A DNA stretch of 64,000 bases from Streptomyces sp. f51 (lineage in GTDB: Bacteria; Actinomycetota; Actinomycetes; Streptomycetales; Streptomycetaceae). The notes under the pieces were generated by a model. It was not told where the DNA came from. It saw only the letters and a program-made list of their open reading frames with translations, and made no database searches. The stretch spans positions 4,745,001-4,809,000 of the forward strand of contig NZ_CP149798.1 in NCBI RefSeq assembly GCF_037940415.1. Direction: 5' to 3'. The stretch's first letter is position 1; the number at the start of each line of letters is the position of its first letter. The translations under genes were made by a program, and so were the position numbers. Shown one piece after another: positions 44,250-53,419 of the stretch.

Positions 44250-45509
44250 GTGGCCATACCCCCGCCGCCCGGCCCGCAGCAGCCCGAGGGGCAGTACCCG
44301 CCGCCGGGGACGCCGCCGTATCCGCACGCCCCGTACCCCCAGGGGCCCGCCCCGCAGGGTCCGTACGCGCAGGGTCCGTACGCGCAGGGTCCGTACCAGC
44401 AGGGTCCGTACGCGGGCCCGTACCAGCCCTGGGGGCAGGGCTACTCCCCGTACAACAGGCCCGCTCCCTTCAACGGGCTCGCCATCGCGGCGCTGGTCCT
44501 CGGCATCCTCTGTTTCCTGCCCGCCGTCGGGCTGCTGCTCGGGATCGTCGCGCTCGTGCAGATCAGGAAGCGCGGCGAGCGGGGCAAGGGCATGGCCGTG
44601 GCGGGCATGATCCTGTCGTCGATCGGCGTCGTCCTGCTGGCGCTCATGGTCGCCACCGGGGGAGCCCGCGACTTCTGGGACGGCTTCAAGGAGGGGGCCG
44701 ACAGCGGCGGCAGCTCGCTCTCCCTGCACAAGGGCCAGTGCTTCGACGCGCCGAGCGGCACCCTGGAGGGCGTCGCCTACGACGTCGACTTCGTGCCGTG
44801 CTCCGGGAAGCACGACGCCGAGGTGTTCGCCGAGGCGACCGCGCACGACGGTTCCTACCCGGGCGACTCCGCGGTCTCCGCCGAGGCCGGGGACATGTGC
44901 TACACGCTCACGGACACGTACGCGATGGACGGCTGGGCCGTCCCGGACGACGTCGACGTCTACTACTTCACGCCGACCCGGCAGAGCTGGAGCAGGGGCG
45001 ACCGCGAGATCACCTGCATGTTCGGGAACACCGACGAGCACGCGACCCTGACGGGCTCGCTGCGCAAGGACTCCACGACGCTCGACGCGGACCAGCTCGC
45101 CTATCTGGAGGCGGCGCGGATCCTCAACCGGGCGATGGACACGGCCCCCGAGGCGCAGTACGTCGAGGACGACCTGCCGGGCCACAAGAAGTGGGCGACC
45201 AGGGTCTCGGGGGCTCTCGCGAAGCAGACCGGGATGCTCCGGGGCCACACGTTCGCGCCCGCCGTGAACCGCCGGGTCGCGGTTCTGGCCAAAAATCTCG
45301 ACCGGGCCCGCGCGGAATGGCTGAAGGCCGCTGGGTCGCCGGACGCGGACACCTTCTACGCCCACTACGACAAGGCCATGAAGTTCATGGACCCCGACAA
45401 GACGGTCACGACCCGCAAGGCTCTGGGGCTGGCCACCACCCCGCCGAAGGAGGACCAGGGCGGCAGCGGCGGTAGCGGCGGCGAAGACGGCTCCGGAATC
45501 GAGGTGTGA
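44250..45509 (+). CDS. DUF4190 / septum formation domain membrane protein
   Basis: The product is 419 aa from GTG 44250 with AAGGGA upstream. Residues 1-70 are Pro/Gly/Tyr-rich with a QGPYA repeat encoded by four 15-bp units (44355-44414). Two TM helices (about 73-98 and 110-135; FNGLAIAALVLGILCFLP) form a DUF4190 module. A periplasmic-side Septum_form-like domain (LHKGQCFDAPSG, DFVPCSGKHDAEVFAEA, two Cys pairs) follows. The end is Gly/Ser-rich. It is probably an envelope protein. Confidence 0.8.
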   Translation: MAIPPPPGPQQPEGQYPPPGTPPYPHAPYPQGPAPQGPYAQGPYAQGPYQQGPYAGPYQPWGQGYSPYNRPAPFNGLAIAALVLGILCFLPAVGLLLGIVALVQIRKRGERGKGMAVAGMILSSIGVVLLALMVATGGARDFWDGFKEGADSGGSSLSLHKGQCFDAPSGTLEGVAYDVDFVPCSGKHDAEVFAEATAHDGSYPGDSAVSAEAGDMCYTLTDTYAMDGWAVPDDVDVYYFTPTRQSWSRGDREITCMFGNTDEHATLTGSLRKDSTTLDADQLAYLEAARILNRAMDTAPEAQYVEDDLPGHKKWATRVSGALAKQTGMLRGHTFAPAVNRRVAVLAKNLDRARAEWLKAAGSPDADTFYAHYDKAMKFMDPDKTVTTRKALGLATTPPKEDQGGSGGSGGEDGSGIEV

Positions 45510-45543
45510 CGGCAGCCACAGTGGGGAGAAAGTGCCTGCGTAA

Positions 45544-45558
45544 TGCCCTCAAAGGGCA
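45544..45558. other. Short hairpin after the DUF4190 gene
   Basis: TGCCCT-CAA-AGGGCA, 6-bp perfect stem, 35 bp past the stop. No T-run; weak terminator candidate. Confidence 0.4.
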
Positions 45559-45598
45559 GACGTCATCACATCGAGTGATTCTCTGGCCTTCGCTTGCA

Positions 45599-45619
45599 TG
45601 GCACAACCCACGGTTGCCA
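45599..45619. promoter_or_regulatory. Dyad upstream of the gntR gene
   Basis: TGGCACAACC then CAC then GGTTGCCA is an inverted repeat with a single-base interruption, 39-59 bp upstream of the GTG start. It overlaps a TTGCCA -35-like hexamer, with TACAAC as a possible -10 after it. Candidate autoregulatory site. Confidence 0.4.
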
Positions 45620-45657
45620 CGCTGTTGCTGTCTGTACAACCTGATGGGAGCGGCTAA

Positions 45658-46410
45658 GTGACATTCGGTGAGCAGCCGGCGTATCTGCGCGTCGCGGGCG
45701 ATCTCCGCAAGAAGATCGTCGACGGTTCGCTGCCACCGCACACCCGGCTCCCCTCGCAGGCCAGAATCCGCGAGGAGTACGGAGTCTCGGACACGGTCGC
45801 CCTGGAGGCGCGCAAAGTGCTGATGGCCGAGGGCCTGGTCGAGGGCCGCTCCGGCTCGGGCACATACGTCCGCGAGCGTCCGGTGCCGCGCCGCCTCGCC
45901 CGCTCCGGGTACCGCCAGGACAGCGGCGCCACCCCCTTCCGCCAGGAGCAGGCCGACCTCGCCGTGCGCGGCACCTGGGAGTCGCACAGCCGGCAGGTCG
46001 AGGCGAGCGGCGCGATCGCCGAGCGGCTGGACATCCAGCCCGGCGACCGTGTGATGTGCACGAACTACGTCTACCGCGACGGCGGCGAGGCGATGATGCT
46101 CTCCACCTCCTGGGAGCCGCTCGCCGTGACCGGGCGTACGCCGGTGATGCTCCCCGAGGAGGGCCCGCTCGGCGGCATGGGTGTCGTCGAGCGCATGGCG
46201 GCCATCGACGTGATCGTGGACAACGTCACCGAGGAGGTGGGCGCGCGCCCCGGCCTCGCCGAGGAGCTCCTGGCGCTCGGTGGCGTCCCCGGTCATGTGG
46301 TCGTCGTCATCCAGCGCACGTTCTACGCCTCGGGCCGCCCGGTGGAGACGGCCGACGTGGTGGTCCCGGCGGACCGGTACCGCATCGCCTATCACCTGCC
46401 GGTGAAGTGA
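45658..46410 (+). CDS. GntR family (HutC/UTRA) transcriptional regulator
   Basis: The product is 250 aa from GTG 45658 with GGGAGCGG upstream. The GntR winged helix at about 7-72 (PAYLRVAGDLRKKIVDGSLP, LPSQARIREEYGVSDTVALEA, GLVEGRSGSGTYV). UTRA ligand domain at about 95-248 with GDRVMCTNYVYRDGGEAM and QRTFYASGRPVETADVVV. The HutC-type subfamily senses small metabolites; the target is unknown. Monocistronic. Confidence 0.92.
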   Translation: MTFGEQPAYLRVAGDLRKKIVDGSLPPHTRLPSQARIREEYGVSDTVALEARKVLMAEGLVEGRSGSGTYVRERPVPRRLARSGYRQDSGATPFRQEQADLAVRGTWESHSRQVEASGAIAERLDIQPGDRVMCTNYVYRDGGEAMMLSTSWEPLAVTGRTPVMLPEEGPLGGMGVVERMAAIDVIVDNVTEEVGARPGLAEELLALGGVPGHVVVVIQRTFYASGRPVETADVVVPADRYRIAYHLPVK

Positions 46411-46743
46411 CGGAACGTCACGTCCCTCCCGTGTGACGTCCGGTGCGCCGCGCGGGCCGTCGACCGGTGCGCCGTTCGCGGGCCCGGTTGGAATCCGGCC
46501 TTTTCCCGCATCGCGGACAGGGGTGACTTCGTCCTGCTCGCGGGCGCGCGGGGAGTCGTGAGCGGCGCGTTCGGTGGCGTGCGCCCCCTGGCTCGTCGTT
46601 CCTTACTGGCCGGTTGCGTACCTCTTTGTGTAAACCCGTGTTCGCTGCGTGAAGGTAAGGCGTACGCTCGGGCATATGCGGATTGCGGTTTCGATGGAAT
46701 GCGGGGTTCGACGGGGGCCCGAGGCGGGAAGTGGAGGGGCTCG
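46411..46743. other. Intergenic region between gntR and the SPOR gene
   Basis: A dyad ACGTCAC/GTGACGT (46415-46421 with 46433-46439) just after the gntR stop is a terminator or operator candidate. A less GC-rich segment at about 46590-46690 probably holds the next promoter. No gene seen. Confidence 0.4.
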
Positions 46744-46926
46744 ATGAACGACAGCATGATCACGCTTCCCTGGCTCGTCATACGGCAGGACGACAACGGC
46801 AATCGCTATCGCGTGGGCAGGTACGCGACCCGCGCCGAGGCCCAGAAGATCGCGGACAGCCTCGACAGCCGCGGACACAAGCAGCTCTACTGGGTCGAGC
46901 GCGTCGGGGCGAACGGAACCCGCTGA
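46744..46926 (+). CDS. Small SPOR-like domain protein
   Basis: The product is 60 aa. ATG 46744 with GGAGGGG 5 nt upstream. The product (LPWLVIRQDDNGNRYRVGRY, ATRAEAQKIADSLDSRG, QLYWVERV) is a single SPOR-like alpha/beta unit (peptidoglycan-binding fold in larger proteins) without signal peptide or TM. Widespread in streptomycetes as a free-standing short protein; role unknown. Confidence 0.85.
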   Translation: MNDSMITLPWLVIRQDDNGNRYRVGRYATRAEAQKIADSLDSRGHKQLYWVERVGANGTR

Positions 46927-46971
46927 ACCGGCCGCATCCGGACCCCCTCCCGCTCCCGTAGGCTCCGGCGC

Positions 46972-47379
46972 ATGACGGAACCGATCGTGGTGGTCGCGGG
47001 CGCCGTGGTGCGCGACGGGCGTCTGCTGGCGGCCCGCCGCAGCGCGCCCCCCGAGCTCGCCGGGCGCTGGGAGCTGCCGGGCGGCAAGGTCGAGCCCGGT
47101 GAGACCCCCGAACGCGCCCTCGTGCGCGAGTTGCGCGAGGAACTCGGCATCGACACACGCGCGCTGGAGCGTGTTCCCGGCGAGTGGCCCCTGAAGCCGG
47201 GCTACTCCCTGGTGGTGTGGGCCGCACGGCTGCTGCCCGGCTCGGCCGAACCGGCACCCCTCCAGGACCACGACGAACTGCGCTGGCTGACACCCGGAGA
47301 GATCTGGGACGTGGACTGGCTCGACCAGGACGTGCCGGCGGTCAAGAGCGCACTGCCCCGGCTCGATCAGGGCGCGTGA
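46972..47379 (+). CDS. Nudix hydrolase (MutT-like)
   Basis: The product is 135 aa. Nudix box intact: GGKVEPGETPERALVREL then REELGI (about residues 37-60). MutT-type length and AGAVVRDGRLLAARRSAPPE opening. Likely (deoxy)nucleotide sanitation. A TAGGCT -10 (about 46958-46963) 8 nt before the ATG and the lack of a Shine-Dalgarno indicate leaderless expression. Confidence 0.9.
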   Translation: MTEPIVVVAGAVVRDGRLLAARRSAPPELAGRWELPGGKVEPGETPERALVRELREELGIDTRALERVPGEWPLKPGYSLVVWAARLLPGSAEPAPLQDHDELRWLTPGEIWDVDWLDQDVPAVKSALPRLDQGA

Positions 47380-47458
47380 CGATCCGGCAGCCCGTATGAG
47401 CGCCGTTCGCGCCACAGCGTGCCCCGGGGCGCGGTAAAGCGTCACCGATATCGGGTAT

Positions 47459-47926
47459 GTGCCCATTAACCCCCCGAAACCGGGCGTGGGTGGGTTTCTG
47501 GTCTGGGAAGTGATCGGCTTGATCGACACTGACGGCTACTGTGCCGAGTGGACCTTTCCCGCGGAGCCCGGTGCCGTCCGCACCGCCCGCGCCGTCGTCC
47601 GGGGACAGCTGCGCGAATGGGACCTCGAATCCCTCGGCGACATCACCGCACTGCTCGTCAGCGAACTGGTGACGAACTCCCTCCGGCACGCGACGGGCCC
47701 GATCGGCGTCCGTCTCGTACGTCCCGAGGGGGCGCCGGGCGTGCCGGGGGCGCTGCGCGTCGAGGTCTCCGACCCGCTGCCCGACCCGCCGCGCGAACGG
47801 GCCGCCGACACCTCCGACGAGAGCGGCCGCGGACTCCAGCTCGTGGCCGGGTCGTGCAGACGCTGGGGCACCTGGCCCGCGGACAACGGCAAGACGGTCT
47901 GGTTCGAGCTGGCCGTTCCGGACTGA
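47459..47926 (+). CDS. Anti-sigma-factor-like ATP-binding protein (HATPase)
   Basis: 155 aa if GTG 47459 is used; GTG 47510 is equally plausible. GHKL ATPase of the RsbW/SpoIIAB kind: N-box LLVSELVTNSLRHA, G1-like DESGRGLQLVAGSC and the end GKTVWFELAVPD. These stand-alone ATPases phosphorylate anti-anti-sigma factors or bind sigma factors. It lies 248 bp before a large SpoIIE phosphatase that itself ends in a similar domain. Confidence 0.85.
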   Translation: MPINPPKPGVGGFLVWEVIGLIDTDGYCAEWTFPAEPGAVRTARAVVRGQLREWDLESLGDITALLVSELVTNSLRHATGPIGVRLVRPEGAPGVPGALRVEVSDPLPDPPRERAADTSDESGRGLQLVAGSCRRWGTWPADNGKTVWFELAVPD

Positions 47927-48174
47927 GGGACGGAAGACGGGAACGACCGCGCGGCACGCGGCCGGATCACGCCGCCGACCGGAGTCCGCTTGTTTGGTTC
48001 GACGGGGCGCCACCTGGTTAGAAGACTGGGAGTATGTCGCGGCCGGTCCAAAAACCATCGGGACCGTGCTGTGATCGTGAACACCGTGTCGTGCGGCCCC
48101 GTAGTGCTGGATACTGCGGGCAGCCGCCTCCGGTGACCGGTGCCGGACGCGGTGAGCTGGAGGGGACGGTTCGC

Positions 48175-50961
48175 GTGAGCGAGATACCAGCGAAGGCCAC
48201 GGAGTCCGAGGACCCGTCGGACGGCGCGAGGGCTGATGCGGCGGGCGATGTCGCGCGCGCGGTTCCGGGCGAGTCCGCGGGCGCCACGGGCGCGGCCGGC
48301 GGTGTGACGGCGGACGCGGCCGAGGACGGGGCCGGCCGCACGACCGGCGACGCGACGGGTGGAACGCCGGGCGGGACGGCCGGTGAGGTGCCGGGTGACA
48401 TCACGGGCGAGGTGCCCGGAGACGCGACCGGCGAGGCGCCCGGTGACGCGATGTGGCAGAGCAGTCCGCCCGGTTCCATCTACGACTACATCAAGGCCGC
48501 CTCCTTCTCCATCGGCGCGGACGGGCTCGTCGACCAGTGGAGCCTGCGGGCCGAGCAGATCTTCGGCATCCCGGCGGAGCGGGCCGTCGGCCTGGATCCC
48601 ATCCAGGCGTTCGTCCCCGCGGACCGGCGCGAGTCCGGTCAGCGGAAGATGGCGGAGATCCTGGACGGCCGCGAGTGGACCGGTCTCGTGCCCTTCCGCA
48701 CACCCGCCGCCGAAGGCGCGGGCGAGGGCGCCGGGGACCCCGGGGGCAGGGAGGGCCTCGCCGAGGTCTACGTCATGCCGACGACCACCGAACACGGTGA
48801 GCGGGCCGCCGTATGCATCGTGGTGGACGTCAGGACCCTGCGGACGATCGAGACGGACCTCGCCGCCTCGCAGGCCATTTTCGGTCAATCTCCGTTCGGC
48901 TTCCTGCTGATCGACACCGATCTCCAGGTCCGGCGCGCCAACAAGCGGTTCGCCTCGATCTTCGGCGGCACCGTCGACGACCATCGCGGCAAGGGCGTCC
49001 ACGACTATCTCCCGCACGCGGAGGCCGAGCGGGTGACGGCGGTCCTGCGCCGGGTCCTCGAAACCGGTGACTCCATCACGGACATGCACGTCACCGGGCA
49101 GGTCCCCGGATCCGACGAGCGCCGCCACTGGTCCATCAACCTCTACCGCGTGCACAGCGGCAGCGGCCGCCCCATCGGTATCGCCTGGCTCGGAACCGAC
49201 ATCACCTCCCGCCGCGCCGCCGCCCGTGAAGCGGCCGCCGCCCGGCGCAATCTCGCCCTGCTGAACGAGGCCGGCGCCCGCATAGGCAACTCCCTCGACC
49301 TGGAGACCACCGCGCGCGAACTGCTCGACGTCGTGGTCCCCGGCTTCTGCGACCTCGCGACGGTCGACCTGTACCAGGGACTGCTGGCCGGCGACGAGAC
49401 CCCGCCCGGCCTCGCGGACGGCAGCGCCGAACTGCGCCGGGTGGCCTTCGCCAGCGCCGTCTCCGACGCGCCGTTCGCCGGCGGCCCGGCCCCCGTGGCC
49501 GTCGGCGCCGTCCACCACTACCCGTTCAACTCGCCCTGCGCGGACGCCCTGCGCACCGCGCGCCCCCAGCACCTGCCCGCCGACGACGGCGGCCTCATAC
49601 AGTCCACCCTCGCCGTCCCGATGGTCGCCCACGACACGGTCGTGGGACTCGCCCAGTTCTCCCGTACGAAGGGCAGCGAACCGTTCGGGGAACGCGACCG
49701 CGCCCTGGCCGTGGAGCTCGCCGCCCGCGCCGCCGTCTGCATCGACAACGCGCGCCTGTACCGCCGCGAGCACGAACGCGCCCTGATCCTCCAGCGGTCC
49801 CTGCTGCCCCCGGGCGACCCCGAGGCCTCGGGCCTCGACATCGCGTGCCGCTATCTGCCCGGCAACGCGGCCACCGAGGTCGGCGGCGACTGGTTCGACG
49901 TCATCGAACTCCCGGGCCACCGCACGGCGCTCGTGGTGGGTGACGTGATGGGCCGCGGACTGCGCGCCGCCGTGGCGATGGGTGAACTGCGCACCGCGGT
50001 ACGCACCTTGGCGCTGCTCGACCTCGAACCCGCCGAGGTCCTCTCGGCGCTGGACGAGATCGCGCGCGGCCTCGGCACCCCCGGAGGCGTCCAGCAGGCC
50101 ACCCGCGCGGGCCGCCAGCCCCGCGACGCCGACCTCTCCGAGGTGTACCTCGCGACCTGCGTCTACGCCGTCTACGACTCGGTGACCCGCCGGTGCACCT
50201 TCGCCAACGCGGGCCATCTGCCGCCCGTGCTCGTCGAGCCGGGCGAGAACGCGCTGATGCTCGACGTGCCGCCCGGCATGCCGCTCGGGGTGGGCGGCGA
50301 GCCCTTCGAGGAGGTGGAGGTCGAACTGCCCGAGGGCGCCCTGCTGGCGCTCTACACGGACGGGCTGGTCGAATCGCGCGACCACCCCCTGGACGAGGGC
50401 CTCCAGGCGTTCGTCGGCGCCCTCACCGACCCCTCCAGGCCGCTGGAGGACGTCTGCGACCACGTCCTGAACACCCTCGACACCCACCACGGCGAGGACG
50501 ACATCGCCCTGCTGATGGCTCGTGTCCAGGGACTGCCCGCCGAGTCCGTCGGCGACTGGACCCTGCCGCGCGAGCCGCGCAGCGTGGGGCGGGCCCGCGA
50601 GTACGCGCGCACCCAGCTCGTCGCCTGGGACCTCGAACCCCTCGTCGACACGACGGAACTGCTGGTCAGTGAGCTGGTGACGAACGCCCTGCGCTACGGC
50701 GAGGGCGAGATCAGGCTGCGGCTGCTCCTCGACCGCACCCTCGTCTGCGAGGTCTGGGACGCCGGACTCGTCCAGCCGCGCCGCCGCCGCGCCCGTGACA
50801 CGGACGAGGGCGGCCGGGGCCTTCAGCTGGTCGGTCTGCTCTCCGCGGGCTGGGGCTCCCGCCGGACCCCCCGGGGCAAGACGGTGTGGTTCGAACTCCC
50901 CCTCCCGGACGGAGGGACCCCCCTCACCGACCCGGCGGAAGCACTCCTGAGCCTGTTCTGA
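48175..50961 (+). CDS. PAS-GAF-SpoIIE phosphatase with C-terminal HATPase
   Basis: The product is 928 aa. GTG 48175 with AGGGGA 8 nt upstream; ATG 48034 has poor spacing. Residues ~15-90 are Ala/Gly/Thr-rich with degenerate GEVPGD(I/A)T repeats. PAS 1 at about 100-235 (SIYDYIKAASFSIGADGLVD), PAS 2 at about 235-350 (GQSPFGFLLIDTDLQVRRAN). GAF at about 360-530. SpoIIE/PP2C at about 545-775 with VGGDWFDVIELPG, LVVGDVMGRG and GEDDIALLMAR. HATPase at about 790-915 (VSELVTNALRYG, DEGGRGLQLV). It is a multi-sensor regulator of an anti-anti-sigma pathway. Confidence 0.92.
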   Translation: MSEIPAKATESEDPSDGARADAAGDVARAVPGESAGATGAAGGVTADAAEDGAGRTTGDATGGTPGGTAGEVPGDITGEVPGDATGEAPGDAMWQSSPPGSIYDYIKAASFSIGADGLVDQWSLRAEQIFGIPAERAVGLDPIQAFVPADRRESGQRKMAEILDGREWTGLVPFRTPAAEGAGEGAGDPGGREGLAEVYVMPTTTEHGERAAVCIVVDVRTLRTIETDLAASQAIFGQSPFGFLLIDTDLQVRRANKRFASIFGGTVDDHRGKGVHDYLPHAEAERVTAVLRRVLETGDSITDMHVTGQVPGSDERRHWSINLYRVHSGSGRPIGIAWLGTDITSRRAAAREAAAARRNLALLNEAGARIGNSLDLETTARELLDVVVPGFCDLATVDLYQGLLAGDETPPGLADGSAELRRVAFASAVSDAPFAGGPAPVAVGAVHHYPFNSPCADALRTARPQHLPADDGGLIQSTLAVPMVAHDTVVGLAQFSRTKGSEPFGERDRALAVELAARAAVCIDNARLYRREHERALILQRSLLPPGDPEASGLDIACRYLPGNAATEVGGDWFDVIELPGHRTALVVGDVMGRGLRAAVAMGELRTAVRTLALLDLEPAEVLSALDEIARGLGTPGGVQQATRAGRQPRDADLSEVYLATCVYAVYDSVTRRCTFANAGHLPPVLVEPGENALMLDVPPGMPLGVGGEPFEEVEVELPEGALLALYTDGLVESRDHPLDEGLQAFVGALTDPSRPLEDVCDHVLNTLDTHHGEDDIALLMARVQGLPAESVGDWTLPREPRSVGRAREYARTQLVAWDLEPLVDTTELLVSELVTNALRYGEGEIRLRLLLDRTLVCEVWDAGLVQPRRRRARDTDEGGRGLQLVGLLSAGWGSRRTPRGKTVWFELPLPDGGTPLTDPAEALLSLF

Positions 50962-50967
50962 GGAGTT

Positions 50968-51013
50968 GAGGGGCTGACTGGGCTGACGGACTGACGGGCT
51001 GACGGGCTGACGA
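50968..51013. repeat. Short CTGACGGG tandem repeat
   Basis: GGGCTGAC(T/G)GG and ACGGGCTG words recur about five times right after the phosphatase stop. The following GGGGCCCCGGG with CCGGGCCCC at about 51041-51074 can form a hairpin terminator. Confidence 0.6.
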
Positions 51014-51119
51014 CTGAGGGTCCTGAGGGCTGGAAAGCCGAGGGGCCCCGGGCCGAGAGCCGTTCCGGGCCCCGCCCGCCCCGTCCCACGCCGGCCCGGT
51101 GAGGCGCGCCCCGGGGCGG

Positions 51120-52709
51120 TCAGGTGAAGAACGCCCCCCGGCGGCCCCGGGTGCGGGGGCCGCCGTAGCTCATCGGGCCGCCCTCGCCGTCGCCCAGGAG
51201 GATCCCGCCGAGCACCGCGCCACCCGCTCCGGCTCCGCCGCGGCCGCCCGAGGGGTTTCCGTACGCCCGTACGTCCCGCTCGGCGAGCCGGCGCGCCTCC
51301 CGGGCCAGGTCGTCGGCCCGCAGCACCTCCGAGAGCGGGGCGGACCCCGGCCCGAGCAGCCGCCGTGCCTCGGCCAGCCGGGTCCGCGCCTCGCCGCCGA
51401 CCGCGCCGCGGTGCGTACCGACGAAGCACGCGGCCCCGGCGAGCGCGCTGCGGGCGGGGACGAGCGCGTGGTCCCGCCCGTCGGGGCCGTCACCGCCGCC
51501 CGCCCCGGCCAGGCCGGCGGCCGCCTCCGTGACCCGGCGCAGCGCGTCCAGCGGATCGTGGGGCCCGGCCGCCGTCTCGTGACCGACCGCGGAGAGCACG
51601 GACTCCGCGTGCCCCAGCGCCCCGACGAGCCCGGCGCGGGCCTCCGCCGGGAGGGCCAGGACCGTGTCGCGCGCGGCCTTCGCCGCCGCGATCGCCTCGG
51701 GCAGCGCGGCCTCCGCCGCGGCCAGTTCACCGGCCAGCCGGTCCACACCGTCCGCCAGGTCCAGGGCCTGTGCCAACGCCCCTTCCGCCGCCCGCAGATG
51801 GGCCGCAGCCTTCGCGCCGTCGCCCCGGCCCGCGTACTGCCGTGCCTGGTTGAGGTGCGAGGTCGTGAACAGGAGCCGGTCCTTGGCCTGTTCGGCGTGG
51901 CCGAGGACCGGGAGCGAGGCGGCGGGCGTGTACCGGTCGTGGAGTCCGGCGATCGTGGCCTCGGCGGCGCGGGTGTGCGCGCCCGCCTCACGGAAGCGGG
52001 TCTCCGCCGCCTCCAGCGCGGCCACCGCGTTGCGCTCCAGGGCCCGGATCTGGTCGAACCCCGGAGCGGCCGCGTCCAGCCGCTCCCCGGCGTCCTGGCA
52101 CAGGGCGACGATCTCCTCCAGGACCCCCCTGCGGTGGTCCTCGTCCTCGGCCGGGTCAGCGCCGGCGCCGGACCCCTCCGCCTCGTCGAGGCGCTGCCGC
52201 AGCCGGAAGGCCGCGGCGAGTCCGGCTTCCGCGTGCCGCAGGTCGTACACGAACGGTTCGATGGCGTCGCCCGGCGCGCGGTCCGCGGCGAGAGCGAGCT
52301 CCTCGGCGGCGACCCGTGCGCAGTCGTCGGTCTCGACGAGCAACCGCACGGCCCGCAGGTCGAGTTCGGACAGCGGGACGAGCGCGGCGTCGCCGCCGGG
52401 TGTCGTCCGGGTCGTCGCCCGCCGTCTGCGGCGCCCGTACCCGTACGCCGCGACCGCGCCCGCCGCGCCCGCCGCGACCAGGGGCGGCACCAGATCGCCC
52501 GTCGCCGTCGCGTCCTGCGCGGTCGCGGCCGGCGGGGGACCGGCGCCCGTCTCGCGCGCCGCGCCGGCCGGGACGTCGGCCCCCGCCCGCGCCAGTGGCA
52601 GCAGCAGCCAGCCCATCGCGACCAGCCCCCCGAGCACGGCATGCGCCACCCGCACGGCTATGTGCGACGGGACCCGGCGCGACCGGCTACGGCTCTGGGG
52701 CGACGTCAC
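51120..52709 (-). CDS. Membrane-anchored coiled-coil protein, TPM-family C-terminal part without TPM domain
   Basis: The product is 529 aa from GTG 52709. Signal/TM at about 20-45, a ~35-residue Ala/Pro/Thr linker, a second TM (LVPPLVAAGAAGAVAAYGYG) and a GRRRRRATTRTTPGG motif. A long Ala/Glu/Arg helical region (about 115-460) ends in a Gly-rich tail (GGRGGAGAGGAVLGGILLG). Streptomyces proteins with this C-terminal half normally carry a ~120-aa TPM domain between the two TMs. Here it is replaced by a short linker. Function unknown. Confidence 0.7.
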   Translation of the reverse strand: MTSPQSRSRSRRVPSHIAVRVAHAVLGGLVAMGWLLLPLARAGADVPAGAARETGAGPPPAATAQDATATGDLVPPLVAAGAAGAVAAYGYGRRRRRATTRTTPGGDAALVPLSELDLRAVRLLVETDDCARVAAEELALAADRAPGDAIEPFVYDLRHAEAGLAAAFRLRQRLDEAEGSGAGADPAEDEDHRRGVLEEIVALCQDAGERLDAAAPGFDQIRALERNAVAALEAAETRFREAGAHTRAAEATIAGLHDRYTPAASLPVLGHAEQAKDRLLFTTSHLNQARQYAGRGDGAKAAAHLRAAEGALAQALDLADGVDRLAGELAAAEAALPEAIAAAKAARDTVLALPAEARAGLVGALGHAESVLSAVGHETAAGPHDPLDALRRVTEAAAGLAGAGGGDGPDGRDHALVPARSALAGAACFVGTHRGAVGGEARTRLAEARRLLGPGSAPLSEVLRADDLAREARRLAERDVRAYGNPSGGRGGAGAGGAVLGGILLGDGEGGPMSYGGPRTRGRRGAFFT

Positions 52710-52956
52710 ATTTGGGAGCGTATGGCCGTTCGAGCGCCTCCGCGACCGGTATACGAGGAGTTGGGGGCAGTTGGGGTACGGGAGGTACGGGTGATCGCGA
52801 GAGGGGTTCGAGGGACCCGCCCGCGTCCTCCCTCGGGGGGCGAGGACCGGGGCGACGCCGTACCGCGGACGAGGGCTCAGGAGAGGTGACCGTCCCCGGT
52901 CCGCGTGTCATGATCAGGTCGCGCGCCCTTACGGCGCGCGGGGGAATGGGGGTCCG

Positions 52957-53280
52957 ATGCACTGGTATCTCGTGGGGATCGACGCGCTGCTCGTCGTCGC
53001 GTACGCCGGATTCGGCGTCGCGGCCCTGACGGCCTACTGGGTTCCGCCGTGGTTCCGGCGCCGGGTCGTGCGCCCGAAGCTGTTCGGATGGGGCGCGCTG
53101 GCGGGAGCCGCGGGCCTGGCCCTGTTCGTGCTGCCCGGACCCTTCCACGGCCCCGACGCCGACCTGACACCCGCCGCCATGGCGGGGATCCCCCTGTTCA
53201 TCGCGGGCATGGTGCTCCAGGGCATGTCGCAGCACCCCGGCCGGCGCGGCGCGGCCCCCGCGGACACCGAGAACGGATGA
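52957..53280 (+). CDS. Small integral membrane protein
   Basis: The product is 107 aa from ATG 52957 (GGGGGTCC before it). Three hydrophobic segments: about 5-29, 44-60 and 70-89 (AMAGIPLFIAGMVLQGM). No known family recognised. Convergent with sdhB. Confidence 0.75.
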   Translation: MHWYLVGIDALLVVAYAGFGVAALTAYWVPPWFRRRVVRPKLFGWGALAGAAGLALFVLPGPFHGPDADLTPAAMAGIPLFIAGMVLQGMSQHPGRRGAAPADTENG

Positions 53281-53309
53281 CGGCGGGCCGGGCGAGGGCG
53301 GGGGACGGT

Positions 53310-53415
53310 GTGCCGCCCCCCGGTCCTTGTCCCGGCCCGCGTCCCGTTCCGGCCCGCGTCCCGGGTCCTGTTCCGGCCGGCGTCCCGGTCCTGTTCCGGT
53401 CCGCGTCCTGGTCCG
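53310..53415. repeat. Degenerate tandem repeat before sdhB
   Basis: GTCCCGGTCCTGTTCCGG, GTCCCGTTCCGGCCCGC and related ~20-27 bp units recur about four to five times between the small membrane gene and sdhB. Confidence 0.6.
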
Positions 53416-53419
53416 CCGC

